A model generated the notes under the pieces. That model did not search any database. It worked only from the letters and a program-made list of their open reading frames with translations, and was not told the DNA's origin. A program made the position numbers and the translations under genes. From an uncultured Lachnospiraceae bacterium (GTDB lineage: Bacteria; Bacillota; Clostridia; Lachnospirales; Lachnospiraceae), in contig CAMWLV010000013.1 in assembly GCA_947175175.1 (NCBI GenBank), positions 1-39,434 of the forward strand: 39,434 bases of DNA, in the 5' to 3' direction. This document shows, in pieces, positions 30,586-39,045 of this stretch; position 1 is the first letter of the stretch, and each line of letters begins with the position of its first letter.

Positions 30586-32901
30586 TTAATTATTTATCGT
30601 CGAAGCAATCAGCTCCATCTTACCCTGAAGCTGTGCTTTCCCAAAGCCGCTTGGCAGGATAAAATGATCCCCCTTCTTGATCAGCTGTCCGTTGATCAGT
30701 CCATCCCCCTCAACGACACTCATGATCAGAAATGGATAATCCTGTAAAACTTCCATGCTGCCGTCCACATCAAGCTTCCACACCTGATAATAACTGCACG
30801 AGATCAGCTGATTCACTGCATTCTTTGCATCTGCAGAAATGTTGATGACGCTCTCTTCCACTGACTTTGCGGGAACAGTGATGACATCGATACTCTTCTC
30901 GATATGAAGTTCGCGGGGCTTGCCGTTCTGCAGGCGTCCATAATCATATACGCGGTATGTGATGTCCGAATTCTGCTGTGTCTCAAGAATCTCAATGCCG
31001 CCCTTGATCGCGTGGACAGTGCCTGGATCAATCTGGATAAAATCGCCCTTCTTTACAGGGACTTCTCGCAGAAATTCTTCCCATCTGCCATTGCCTATCA
31101 TATCCTCCAGCTCTGCCTTGTCCTTTGCATTATGACCAATCACGAGCGTCGCCCCCTCTGGAGCGTCAAGGATATACCAGCACTCTGTCTTTCCAAAGGA
31201 ACCATTCTCATTCTTTCCGGCATACTCGTCATTCGGGTGCACTTGAATGCTCAGATCATCATTTGCGTCAATGATCTTGATCAAAAGCGGGAATCGATCT
31301 CCTGCCACGTTGCCAAAAAGCTGCGGCTCCTCTGCCCAGAGCTGGCTCAATGTCTTCCCGGCATAAGTGCCCTCTTTTATCGTACAATCCCCATTTGGGT
31401 GCGCGCTCACTGCCCAGCACTCTCCGGTATTTTCTCCCGGAATCTCATATCCCCACTTGCTGCCAAGCTTGTTTCCACCCCAGATCATCTGCTTGAATAC
31501 AGGGTCCATAAACAATATTTCCTTATTCGCATCCACACTGTTCATACTCAATATCCCTCCATTTGTCTCCATTACCTTCTGATACCAGAATGCCGAATCC
31601 TTTGCAATGCGCTTCTGAGTCGCAAAATCCACATAGACGAGACCAAAACGCTCACTATATCCCTTGTCCCACTCAAAATTATCCAGGAAAGTCCACAGGA
31701 AATACCCCCGGATATCAACACCATCATTCACTGCCTTTTGCAGCTGTGACAAATATTTGTCAAGAAAATCAATCCGGTTGCTGTCGTGCACACATCCGTC
31801 AGCAGAAATCTGGTCATGACAAGACATACCATTTTCTGTGATATAGAGCGGTATCTGATAGCGCTCATACAAAAATTTGGTTCCCCAGTATAAGCATTCC
31901 GGCGTTACCGGCCAGTTTGCTGCTGTCTTCGGAAATCCTGCAGGCCTGTCGACATACTCTGGCTTTCCATCATCACCCATTCTGATATAGTAACCATTGT
32001 ATATGTTCTGCCCCATAAAGTCAATCGGCTGGTGAATCAGCTCCATATCCTCGTCTGTGATCTTTGGCAGGTAATCTTTGTATTTCTTGAGTGCCTCATC
32101 CGGATACTTTCCCAAAAGTACCGGATCTGCAAACCATGCCACATTCCATGTCCAGTTCTCGATCGGCTGATCAAAGCCAAAATAAATGCTCCTTGCCGCC
32201 TCGATATCCTCTGGCTTGTCCGTGTAGGGATACGCCACACCACAAGTCGGTGCATATCCGATTTTAACGGGTTGTTTTGCATATTTTCTAAGCTGCTTTA
32301 CTGCATTTCCATGAGCGCGGAGTGCGTTATGTGCGATCTGGAATACCTTCGCTGGCTCCAGCTTCAGTCCCGGCGCATGAACGCCGTTCAAATATCCCAG
32401 TCCTACAAAACACTGTGGCTCATTTAATGTAATGATATACTCTGACAAATCAGTGAAATTCTCCGCAACAATCTTCGCATACTCGCCGAACCACTCGATT
32501 ATATCCTCATTGAGCCAGCCACCCTTGTCCTGTAATGCCTGCGGTAACTCCCAATGATACATCGTAATATATGGCACGATATCGTTTTCTATCATGCACT
32601 GTATCATATCGCGGTAGAGTGCAACCGCTTTTTCATTGATCTTTCCTGTGCCCTCTGGCATAATGCGCGACCAGCTCAGGGAAAAACGGTATGCTTTCAC
32701 ACCCAGAAGGCGCATCATGGCGATATCTTCCTTATACCGATGAATATGGTCACAAGCCACATCTGCATTCTGATCATTATATACTCTGCCTTCCTCGGCA
32801 AAGGTATCCCAGATGCACTTTCCCGCACCGTCCTGCGCATCCCTGCCTTCGATCTGATAGGCACTGCTCGCCACACCCCACACAAAATCTTTTTTGAACA
32901 T
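30586..32901 (-). CDS. Fusion of GH1 beta-glycosidase and class I mannose-6-phosphate isomerase
   Basis: This 771-residue protein joins two normally separate enzymes. Residues 1-452 are a full GH1 glycosidase, with acid/base Glu in TLNEPQ (about 161) and nucleophile Glu in YITENG (about 356). The FEWDKGYSERFG motif fits non-phosphorylated substrates, so beta-glucosidase or beta-mannosidase activity is likely. Residues 453-771 are a complete ManA-type isomerase, with metal ligands in QVHPND (about 553-558), KTECWYIL (Glu about 573) and GTVHAIKGG (His about 630), and the Arg of ITYRVYDYGR (about 650). It converts mannose-6-phosphate to fructose-6-phosphate. AGGAGG lies 8 bases before the ATG at 32901; an upstream GTG-like frame extension to 32955 is rejected. 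It is the last gene of the mannooligosaccharide operon. Confidence 0.9.
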   Translation of the reverse strand: MFKKDFVWGVASSAYQIEGRDAQDGAGKCIWDTFAEEGRVYNDQNADVACDHIHRYKEDIAMMRLLGVKAYRFSLSWSRIMPEGTGKINEKAVALYRDMIQCMIENDIVPYITMYHWELPQALQDKGGWLNEDIIEWFGEYAKIVAENFTDLSEYIITLNEPQCFVGLGYLNGVHAPGLKLEPAKVFQIAHNALRAHGNAVKQLRKYAKQPVKIGYAPTCGVAYPYTDKPEDIEAARSIYFGFDQPIENWTWNVAWFADPVLLGKYPDEALKKYKDYLPKITDEDMELIHQPIDFMGQNIYNGYYIRMGDDGKPEYVDRPAGFPKTAANWPVTPECLYWGTKFLYERYQIPLYITENGMSCHDQISADGCVHDSNRIDFLDKYLSQLQKAVNDGVDIRGYFLWTFLDNFEWDKGYSERFGLVYVDFATQKRIAKDSAFWYQKVMETNGGILSMNSVDANKEILFMDPVFKQMIWGGNKLGSKWGYEIPGENTGECWAVSAHPNGDCTIKEGTYAGKTLSQLWAEEPQLFGNVAGDRFPLLIKIIDANDDLSIQVHPNDEYAGKNENGSFGKTECWYILDAPEGATLVIGHNAKDKAELEDMIGNGRWEEFLREVPVKKGDFIQIDPGTVHAIKGGIEILETQQNSDITYRVYDYGRLQNGKPRELHIEKSIDVITVPAKSVEESVINISADAKNAVNQLISCSYYQVWKLDVDGSMEVLQDYPFLIMSVVEGDGLINGQLIKKGDHFILPSGFGKAQLQGKMELIASTINN
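31543..31560 (-). promoter_or_regulatory. Internal ribosome site and ATG at the ManA domain
   Basis: Within the fused frame, GGAGGG (31555-31560) is followed after 9 bases by an in-frame ATG (31543-31545), exactly where the isomerase part begins (MNSVDANKE, residue 453). This would permit a separate 319-residue ManA to be made from the same mRNA. It may be a relic of the ancestral two-gene arrangement. Confidence 0.55.
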
Positions 32902-32958
32902 TATTCCAACCTCCTGATTTTTGAAAAAACTGACAAGCCTATATAACAATCCCACGTA

Positions 32959-34065
32959 TCATAATATTTTTGCAATATACCCCGCCAGCACTTCCGCTGC
33001 CTGCTTATGGCACAGATATCCTGGGTGCTCCCGCGAACCTACGCTTTCTGTTGTTGTGTCTGGCAGCTGCAGATAGGACACATGCCTGTCTCCTGTTGCC
33101 TCGACATACTCGGCTACAGCCTCACACAGATAGAGCTGTATATCCGTCCCAAGCATACCATAGCACCATACGATCCTCGCATTTGGATTGCACTCCCGAA
33201 TCAGCGCTATGAAATCCTTCACCGCCTGCTGCAATGCACGCATATCCTCCATATTATAAGAACCGTCTGGATTCTTGCGCATTTTGTGGGACTTGCCGCT
33301 TGCCTCGTCCACCCACTGCGGCTGTTCAAATGCGCTCGCGTCATTTGTCCCCAGGTTCACGATTACGCAATCCGGCTGCCAGCTTGTGAAATCATGCGGC
33401 TTATTTCCGCCAAACCGCTCATTTTCCCCGCTCTGCATCAGACTGCAGATTTCCTTATAATATTTTGGTATCGCCCCCCGCGTATTATTGTCCCATGTAC
33501 TGTAAACACCCCAGCCACTCTGGGAAAAAACCCTGTATTCCGCGTCAAGCTTCTCTGCCGTCTGATATGCATAATCCCTGATTGCCGAAAAAAACATAGG
33601 AATCCAGTCCTGTTCCTGTTTCGCTCCAAAAAGCCCTTCCCCCGAAGTGATGCTGTCCCCGATAAATTCCAGTTTCAGCTTTTTTTCCTCCACGGGCACA
33701 AATCCGCCGTCATGGCGCAGCGCATGGATATGAATATATGAGTTCCCATCGTCGCTCATCGCCTGCAAGTCCTTATAAAAACGTACATTCTTAATATTCT
33801 CAGGATTCATGCCGCGAAACAATGGCACCCAATATCTGCCCTTTTGCAGCATCTGTCTGCCCACCCAGTCACCATTCACTGTATAGCTAAACCATGGTTC
33901 GAACATATCATATGTAACCTCCAGCTCCACCCAGAGCTCCGAACCAGTCACATTGCACTCAAATCCGCTCGCCGTCCAGAAAAGTGTCAACGGCTCGCGG
34001 CACGTCGTTGTCCTTCCATGCACTTTTACCTCCGGTATATCCTTAATCAATGTCTCTGTAAGCAT
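32959..34065 (-). CDS. CE2-type acetylesterase (mannan oligosaccharide deacetylase)
   Basis: This 368-residue SGNH esterase has the two-domain layout of carbohydrate esterase family 2. An N-terminal beta-sandwich of about 125 residues (FWTASGFECNVTGSELWVE) precedes the hydrolase domain. That domain has GDSITSGEG (Ser about 138), a VNLGTND block and a C-terminal HPG (catalytic His about 348). It lacks a signal peptide, so it acts on imported oligosaccharides, as does the CE2 enzyme of the Roseburia mannan locus. It would remove acetyl groups that block the phosphorylases. It lies 57 bases before GH1-ManA and after a terminator-like hairpin. AGGAG lies 8 bases before the ATG, within a leader shared with the CE17 gene. 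Confidence 0.85.
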   Translation of the reverse strand: MLTETLIKDIPEVKVHGRTTTCREPLTLFWTASGFECNVTGSELWVELEVTYDMFEPWFSYTVNGDWVGRQMLQKGRYWVPLFRGMNPENIKNVRFYKDLQAMSDDGNSYIHIHALRHDGGFVPVEEKKLKLEFIGDSITSGEGLFGAKQEQDWIPMFFSAIRDYAYQTAEKLDAEYRVFSQSGWGVYSTWDNNTRGAIPKYYKEICSLMQSGENERFGGNKPHDFTSWQPDCVIVNLGTNDASAFEQPQWVDEASGKSHKMRKNPDGSYNMEDMRALQQAVKDFIALIRECNPNARIVWCYGMLGTDIQLYLCEAVAEYVEATGDRHVSYLQLPDTTTESVGSREHPGYLCHKQAAEVLAGYIAKIL

Positions 34066-34073
34066 TTTATCTT

Positions 34074-34092
34074 CTCCTACTCCTTATATCAT
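34074..34092 (-). repeat. Leader repeat shared by the two esterase genes (copy 1)
   Basis: This 19-base ribosome-site segment is the same as 36422-36440 except for one base. Read on the minus strand it gives AAGGAGTAGGAG, a double Shine-Dalgarno-like motif before the CE2 start; the other copy precedes CE17. Confidence 0.55.
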
Positions 34093-34100
34093 CGAGTATG

Positions 34101-34129
34101 AAAAGAACGCCGAATACCGGCGTTCTTTT
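34101..34129 (-). terminator. Terminator-like hairpin inside the mannan operon
   Basis: A perfect 12-bp stem, AAAAGAACGCCG (34101-34112) with CGGCGTTCTTTT (34118-34129), has a 5-base loop. It separates GH130_2 from CE2, and no room for a promoter remains between it and the CE2 start. It probably attenuates expression of the last two genes or protects the 3' end of a processed mRNA. Confidence 0.7.
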
Positions 34130-34143
34130 TCCATATAAACAAC

Positions 34144-35178
34144 CTATCTCTTTCCAATCTCAGTGTCCGAATTCGTCACCTTACTATTATTCTTGATGTA
34201 GTCGACAATCTCATCAAGTTCTGTAAACGCAAGACCTACATAGCTGTCTGCAGCACCATAGTAGATTGCGATTCTACCTGTCTCTGAATCATGAATGGTC
34301 GCGCACGGGAAGCATACATTCGGAACGAACCCTCTCTCCTCATACCACTCCTCCGGAGTCAGCAGGAAATTCTCACAGCGATACTTCACGATAGAAGGAT
34401 TGTCAATATCGAGGATCGCTCCGCCGATGGAGTAAACATATCCGTTACATGTACCAGATACTCCATGGTAGAATAACAGCCAGCCTTCGCTTGTCTCGAT
34501 CGGAGCTGCGCCGCCGCCGATCTTTACGGACTCCCACCACTCATTGCCTTTTCCCATCACGTGTCTGTGCTTGCCCCAGTAAACCAGATCAGGGCTCTCA
34601 CTCACGAATACATCACCAAACGGTGTATGGCCTGAGTCAGAAGGACGGCTCAGCAGCATGAAATTGCCGTTGATCTTTCTGGGGAACAAAACTGCATTTC
34701 TGTTAAATGGAAGGAACGGATTCTCAATACGTGTGAAAGTCTTGAAATCTGTCGTCTTCGCCATACCGATTGCCGCACCATAGAAATCCTGGCACCAGAT
34801 GATGTAGTATACATCCTCCACCTTTACAAGACGGGGATCATATGCATATACTGGCATGAAGGGCTTGCCTTCCTCATCCACAAACTCGATCTTGTTGGCC
34901 TCAAAATCCCAGTGGATCGCATCCTGGCTGCGTCCGAGATAGATATAAGGAATACCGTTTGTCTGCTCACCGCGGAACACTCCGATAAATGCACCTTCAT
35001 ATGGGATTACTGCGCTGTTGAAGATTCTTGCCACACCCTTTACCGGATTCCTTCCAATAATAGGGTTCTCATTGTATCTCCAGATTGGTGCATCAGCCAC
35101 ACCTGTTGTCTTTCCATCTGCTCTGTCCTGCCAAGGCATGTTGGGAACAGCCGGACTCATCATTTTTACTTTGCTCAT
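34144..35178 (-). CDS. GH130 phosphorylase, beta-1,4-mannooligosaccharide type (GH130_2-like)
   Basis: This 344-residue five-bladed propeller enzyme would phosphorolyse beta-1,4-mannooligosaccharides from the non-reducing end to mannose-1-phosphate. The conserved N-terminal NPVKGVARIFNSAVIPYEG, the catalytic-Asp region YAYDPRLVKVEDVYYIIW and GGGAAPIETSEGWLLFYHG match GH130. The length and N-terminal MPWQDRADG-type start fit subfamily 2 better than subfamily 1. It is intracellular, with no signal peptide. The ATG at 35178 has GGAGG 8 bases upstream; a start at 35193 would overlap that site. It works with the GH130_1 enzyme two genes upstream. Subfamily assignment is inferred from length and motifs. 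Confidence 0.88.
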   Translation of the reverse strand: MSKVKMMSPAVPNMPWQDRADGKTTGVADAPIWRYNENPIIGRNPVKGVARIFNSAVIPYEGAFIGVFRGEQTNGIPYIYLGRSQDAIHWDFEANKIEFVDEEGKPFMPVYAYDPRLVKVEDVYYIIWCQDFYGAAIGMAKTTDFKTFTRIENPFLPFNRNAVLFPRKINGNFMLLSRPSDSGHTPFGDVFVSESPDLVYWGKHRHVMGKGNEWWESVKIGGGAAPIETSEGWLLFYHGVSGTCNGYVYSIGGAILDIDNPSIVKYRCENFLLTPEEWYEERGFVPNVCFPCATIHDSETGRIAIYYGAADSYVGLAFTELDEIVDYIKNNSKVTNSDTEIGKR

Positions 35179-35216
35179 TTTAAAATCCTCCATATCTTTT
35201 TAATTCTTTATTTACT

Positions 35217-35243
35217 GCGAGATTGTGCCCTGCACAAACTCGC
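35217..35243 (-). other. Intercistronic hairpin between CE17 and GH130_2
   Basis: The arms 35217-35228 (GCGAGATTGTGC) and 35232-35243 (GCACAAACTCGC) pair with one A-A mismatch and a 3-base loop. No T run follows, so a role in mRNA stability is more likely than termination. Confidence 0.5.
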
Positions 35244-35266
35244 TGGGTGAAACTTAGAAATTCTTT

Positions 35267-36412
35267 TCATCCTGAGATCACTGACACTAAATAAAATGGT
35301 ACTTTGTCATCCTCGTGTGTCGTTGTCAGCTCAATCTCAACATGATGTTTTCCATAGGGAAGATGTTCCGCAATCGTATCCAGATGAAGACTGTCCCCCC
35401 ATGTCTCCTCGAAGTTGCCGTCGAGTATCTTTGCATTGTCCAAGTCGCCATCGACCACAGCCCTTGCAATGCATGTAGGCTGCACTACTGACTTGCGATA
35501 TTGTACGCTGAAACAGCTTCCTATTATATCAAAGCCTATATGTGCACCCTTTTTGTCTGCTGTCCAGCCACGCCGGAATATTTCCCGGATATCATTCTGC
35601 GGCTGTTCATCTATTGTAAAACCGTCATTCTCTGTAATGACAGATTCACTGTTGTCATTCTGATACCTCACAGAGTTCTCATAAGCATTCAGTGTCACAG
35701 GTGTCATTTTCTGTACATCCAACTGGTTGTCTGCTGCCTCATTTCCTGCTTTCAGTTCTTCATAAACTGTATTCAGGAAATTGATAATGACCTCTGCCAT
35801 CAATCCATGTCCCTCGTCGTTCGGGTGCAGGTCATCCTCTGTGATATCACGGCTTGTATATGTACCGTCCAGTACCTTCTCGTACAGTGTCGGCTTCATG
35901 CTGACGCATGGCAGATCGTAAGTCTTTCCGATCTTGATATGCTGTGCCTGTGCATTGATGCCATTATCATAACGCACACTGTTCACGATCAGGATAGCAG
36001 GTCTGGTTTCATTACTGTATATTTTTCTAATGAGCCCTTCGTAGGTCTCAAGGAAATGTTCATTGTCATCATCATTTACACTAAACTCTACGACCGTAAA
36101 ATCAATCTTTTTTGACAGCAGATCGCTGTCAGCCCTCGCTACGCCAAACTGGGAAGTCGTCCCCCCGATTCCGGCATTGACATATGTGACCTTTGCATCC
36201 GGAAACGTCTCACACCACCATCTGTATACCAGATAGGCATAGCATGTCTCTGGAGTTGAGGACAGACAGCCCTGCGTGATGGAACCGCCCAAAAAACCCA
36301 CGGTAATACTCTCTCCGCGCATCGCTTTCTTCATCACTCTCTCAATTCGATAAAGATTTCCTTTATTCATAACGCCCTTGCTGCAATCGATTCCATACTT
36401 TTTGGCACGCAT
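35267..36412 (-). CDS. CE17-like SGNH acetylesterase with C-terminal beta domain
   Basis: This 381-residue esterase has a GDSL/SGNH core: GFLGGSITQG (Ser about 44), NAGIGGTTS, VEFSVNDDDNE and the C-terminal DDLHPNDEGH (Asp/His about 198-201). A beta-rich domain of about 150 residues follows (GFTIDEQPQNDIREIF to the end), consistent with the CBM35-like module of the Roseburia CE17 mannan acetylesterase. It has no signal peptide. It would take acetyl groups off imported mannooligosaccharides with positional preference different from CE2. AGGAGG lies 8 bases before the ATG. It sits 50 bases after the GH130_1 stop. Identity as CE17 rests on motif order and operon context. Confidence 0.85.
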   Translation of the reverse strand: MRAKKYGIDCSKGVMNKGNLYRIERVMKKAMRGESITVGFLGGSITQGCLSSTPETCYAYLVYRWWCETFPDAKVTYVNAGIGGTTSQFGVARADSDLLSKKIDFTVVEFSVNDDDNEHFLETYEGLIRKIYSNETRPAILIVNSVRYDNGINAQAQHIKIGKTYDLPCVSMKPTLYEKVLDGTYTSRDITEDDLHPNDEGHGLMAEVIINFLNTVYEELKAGNEAADNQLDVQKMTPVTLNAYENSVRYQNDNSESVITENDGFTIDEQPQNDIREIFRRGWTADKKGAHIGFDIIGSCFSVQYRKSVVQPTCIARAVVDGDLDNAKILDGNFEETWGDSLHLDTIAEHLPYGKHHVEIELTTTHEDDKVPFYLVSVISG

Positions 36413-36421
36413 CTGTTTGTC

Positions 36422-36440
36422 CTCCTACTCCTTCTATCAT
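36422..36440 (-). repeat. Leader repeat shared by the two esterase genes (copy 2)
   Basis: This is the same 19-base segment as 34074-34092 with one difference, placed before the CE17 start. The match suggests copying of a translation-initiation cassette or a common ancestry of the intergenic regions. Confidence 0.55.
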
Positions 36441-36462
36441 GTGGGACTTACTACTTCTCACA

Positions 36463-37644
36463 TTACCGATTCATATATTCCAAATTCTTTCTGATAAACC
36501 CGCATCTCTGCTCCACGCACTTCACAGAGCGAAGCGGATCTTGCGGTGTGTTGAACACATAATCCACAAGCTTGTCTATCGTTGTCGTTGCCACGTGGAG
36601 CCTCGTATCACTTGAAGCATAGTAGATGTACACATCGCCATTCTCCCGCGCGATCGCACCGTTTGTGAACACGACATTGGATACATCACCGACTCTTTCA
36701 GACCCAAGAGGTGCGATGAGGAATCCACTCGGCTCCGCGATCACCTTTGTCGGATCATCAAGCGCTGTGGCAAACGCATACACAACATAGCGAAGTCCTG
36801 CCGCTGTATTTCTGACACCATGGGCAATGTGGATCCAGCCCTTCTCCGTCCTGATCGGCACTGCACCAGCGCCATTCTTAGCCTCTGTGATCGTATGGTA
36901 CTTTCTCTTGCTCGTGATGATCTCCTCATCAATCACTGCATGTGTGATATCCTCACACAGACCAAAACCAACTCCTCCGCCGCTCCCTGTGTCGATAAAA
37001 TCGTCCATTGGTCTGGTATAGAACGCATACTTGCCGTCCACAAACTCCGGGTGAAGTACCACATTCCTCTGCTGCGGAGAGTTCAGTGTCTTTAGATTGT
37101 CAAGTCTCTCCCATGTCTTTAAGTCCTTCGTCCGCACGATACCTGCCGCTGCAACTGCCGCTGACAGATCATTCACTGTCGTATCCTTGCTCTCGGAGCA
37201 GAATACACCGTAGATATATCCGTCCTCATGTTTTGTAAGACGCATGTCATATACGTTTGTCTCCTCCGGACACACATCATCGAGCAGAACCGGATAATCC
37301 CAGAAACGGAAACCATCAATGCCGTTGTCACTCTCTGCTACTGCAAAGAACGACTTTCTGTCATTTCCCTCGACTCTTGCCACAAGGTAGAACTTGTTGT
37401 TTAATTCGATTGCACCAGAGTTCATCACTGCATTCACACCGAGTCTCTCCATAAAGCAGGGATTCGTCTCTGGATTCATGTCAAATTTCCAGAAGAGAGG
37501 AATATGGTCACGTGTCAATACCGGATATTCATACCGGTCATAGATGCCATTGTAGAAATCACTCTTTACATTTTTGCGATTGATGATCTCCTCATACCTC
37601 TTCATTACCTTTGCCTTGTTTTCCTCAAAAAGCTTATTTGTCAT
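36463..37644 (-). CDS. GH130 phosphorylase, 4-O-beta-mannosyl-glucose type (GH130_1-like)
   Basis: This 393-residue phosphorylase would split mannosyl-beta-1,4-glucose with phosphate into mannose-1-phosphate and glucose. Subfamily 1 features are the N-terminal helix with [30 protein letters not shown] and [15 protein letters not shown]. The catalytic Asp lies in [13 protein letters not shown], and [19 protein letters not shown] is conserved. The substrate would be made by the epimerase encoded just upstream, whose gene overlaps this one by 11 bases. AAGGAG lies 8 bases before the ATG. It is cytosolic and full length. Confidence 0.92.
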   Translation of the reverse strand: MTNKLFEENKAKVMKRYEEIINRKNVKSDFYNGIYDRYEYPVLTRDHIPLFWKFDMNPETNPCFMERLGVNAVMNSGAIELNNKFYLVARVEGNDRKSFFAVAESDNGIDGFRFWDYPVLLDDVCPEETNVYDMRLTKHEDGYIYGVFCSESKDTTVNDLSAAVAAAGIVRTKDLKTWERLDNLKTLNSPQQRNVVLHPEFVDGKYAFYTRPMDDFIDTGSGGGVGFGLCEDITHAVIDEEIITSKRKYHTITEAKNGAGAVPIRTEKGWIHIAHGVRNTAAGLRYVVYAFATALDDPTKVIAEPSGFLIAPLGSERVGDVSNVVFTNGAIARENGDVYIYYASSDTRLHVATTTIDKLVDYVFNTPQDPLRSVKCVEQRCGFIRKNLEYMNR

Positions 37645-38830
37645 CGCTCAATCTCCTTATTACTTCAAAACACATTCTGCCATTGTGATATGGACATTTC
37701 CACGGCTCCACGATCGGCTGCGTCTCATCCGGCCTGCCATCTGTACTCACTCTCCAGTACCACTCCCTGCCTGCCGCATAGCCATCACGCTGGTCGATCA
37801 GATGACCCTTAATAAACGTCCAGACATTCTGCGCTGCACTGAGGTATTCCCCGCGTCCTGTCTTTTCATAACCGTTCAGGAATCCCACAACCGTCTCCGC
37901 CTGCACCCACCAGATACGCCAGTCATTCACAACGCCTTTCTCGCACTCGTTGGCAAGAGAAGAACCGTTGAATGCCACCTTGTAAATCTGGTCTGTCAAG
38001 TCTCTCGTGATGGGTGACAGCTTCTTCTCATATGCATCATCTCCCAAAACTGCAATACTCCTGTCCACAAGCCATGCAGTCTCTATATCATGGCCATAAG
38101 AATGCAGATCAATGATCGGATTCCACTTGTCGTCAAAAAACACTTCCTGACGGTGCAGTTTTGGATTATACACCTTTGCGGCAACAATATCCATCATCCA
38201 CTTGATCTTGTCCGCTACCTTCTCATTATGATCAACCCTGTATAACTCCGTGTAAGCTTCGAAGACATGAAGCAATGTGTTCATCGTCTTCGATGCCATC
38301 ACTCCGTTTTCTGAGAGTTTATCGTTGTCAATCTCGTTGAATGCCTCATCAAAGGCTTCCTTATAACCCAGCTCATCGCGCATCTTTCCCTCGATAATGT
38401 CGTAGAGCCGATATGCCATGTCGAGCGCTTCCCTATCCTTGCTTGCCTCATAATAAGAGGATAATGCGTAGATTGAAAAGGCCTGATTGTAAGTATGTTT
38501 TAATGTCTCTGCTGGCGTTCCGTCATAATTCACCGACCAGTACACACCGCCATTTTTCTTGTCCCAGCACACATTTTTCAAAAATTCAAATCCATGTGAC
38601 GCCTCCTCAAGAAGACTGCTATCTTTTAAAAGGGTATATGCATTGGCAAAAAACCATGTGATGCGGCTGTTGAGGATACAGCCCTTGACCGCTTTCTGAT
38701 CCGCTTTCAAATCATACCCTAGATAACCTGTATAACCGCCATTCTCATTGTCCCTTAGACTTTTCCAGAATGGTATGATATCTTTTGTGAGGTGTCTTGT
38801 CACCTCCGAGCGCATTTCTGAGTTAGTCAT
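37634..38830 (-). CDS. AGE-family oligosaccharide 2-epimerase (mannobiose/cellobiose type)
   Basis: This 398-residue alpha/alpha-barrel epimerase converts the reducing-end mannose of mannobiose or longer oligosaccharides to glucose, making the substrate of the GH130_1 enzyme. Family hallmarks are [15 protein letters not shown] (catalytic His), [17 protein letters not shown], the [10 protein letters not shown] start region and [10 protein letters not shown] near the end. It has no signal peptide. It follows a terminator and a palindromic region, and precedes GH130_1 with an 11-base overlap, so it is the first gene after the transporter genes. AGGAGG lies about 7 bases before the ATG. Mannobiose rather than cellobiose is inferred from the operon. 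Confidence 0.92.
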   Translation of the reverse strand: MTNSEMRSEVTRHLTKDIIPFWKSLRDNENGGYTGYLGYDLKADQKAVKGCILNSRITWFFANAYTLLKDSSLLEEASHGFEFLKNVCWDKKNGGVYWSVNYDGTPAETLKHTYNQAFSIYALSSYYEASKDREALDMAYRLYDIIEGKMRDELGYKEAFDEAFNEIDNDKLSENGVMASKTMNTLLHVFEAYTELYRVDHNEKVADKIKWMMDIVAAKVYNPKLHRQEVFFDDKWNPIIDLHSYGHDIETAWLVDRSIAVLGDDAYEKKLSPITRDLTDQIYKVAFNGSSLANECEKGVVNDWRIWWVQAETVVGFLNGYEKTGRGEYLSAAQNVWTFIKGHLIDQRDGYAAGREWYWRVSTDGRPDETQPIVEPWKCPYHNGRMCFEVIRRLSDDK

Positions 38831-38930
38831 AATAAGCCTCCTAAATTTAAGTAGCTAAATTTAACTATGTTTATCTTAACAATTAATCTCTAAAACTGCA
38901 ATTAGGAAATATTCCAAAAGTATTTGTCTA

Positions 38931-38949
38931 TTTTTACCATTAGTAAAAA
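38931..38949. promoter_or_regulatory. Palindrome upstream of the epimerase gene
   Basis: TTTTTAC and GTAAAAA are exact inverted 7-mers separated by 5 bases. Two direct CTAAATTTAA repeats (38841-38850 and 38855-38864) lie nearer the gene. Their location in the only sizeable spacer of the operon suggests regulator sites, but no regulator is assigned and no clear promoter was found. Confidence 0.35.
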
Positions 38950-38962
38950 TTTTTTACCTAAA

Positions 38963-39010
38963 AAATATACTGCACCGCTCTATTTTCCGCACAAACGATG
39001 CAGTATATTT
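38963..39010 (-). terminator. Terminator after the ABC permease gene
   Basis: A 12-bp stem, AAATATACTGCA (38963-38974) with TGCAGTATATTT (38999-39010), has a 24-base loop and is followed on the minus strand by a T run. It would end or attenuate the transporter transcript before the catabolic genes. Confidence 0.7.
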
Positions 39011-39045
39011 ATTTTAGCTACTATTTTTAACTAATATTTAAGTTA

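Noticed and set aside
33007-33741. Plus-strand 244-codon open frame antisense to the CE2 esterase
   Set aside because: The minus-strand esterase with intact catalytic motifs explains the region; the antisense frame has no ribosome site or recognisable domain.
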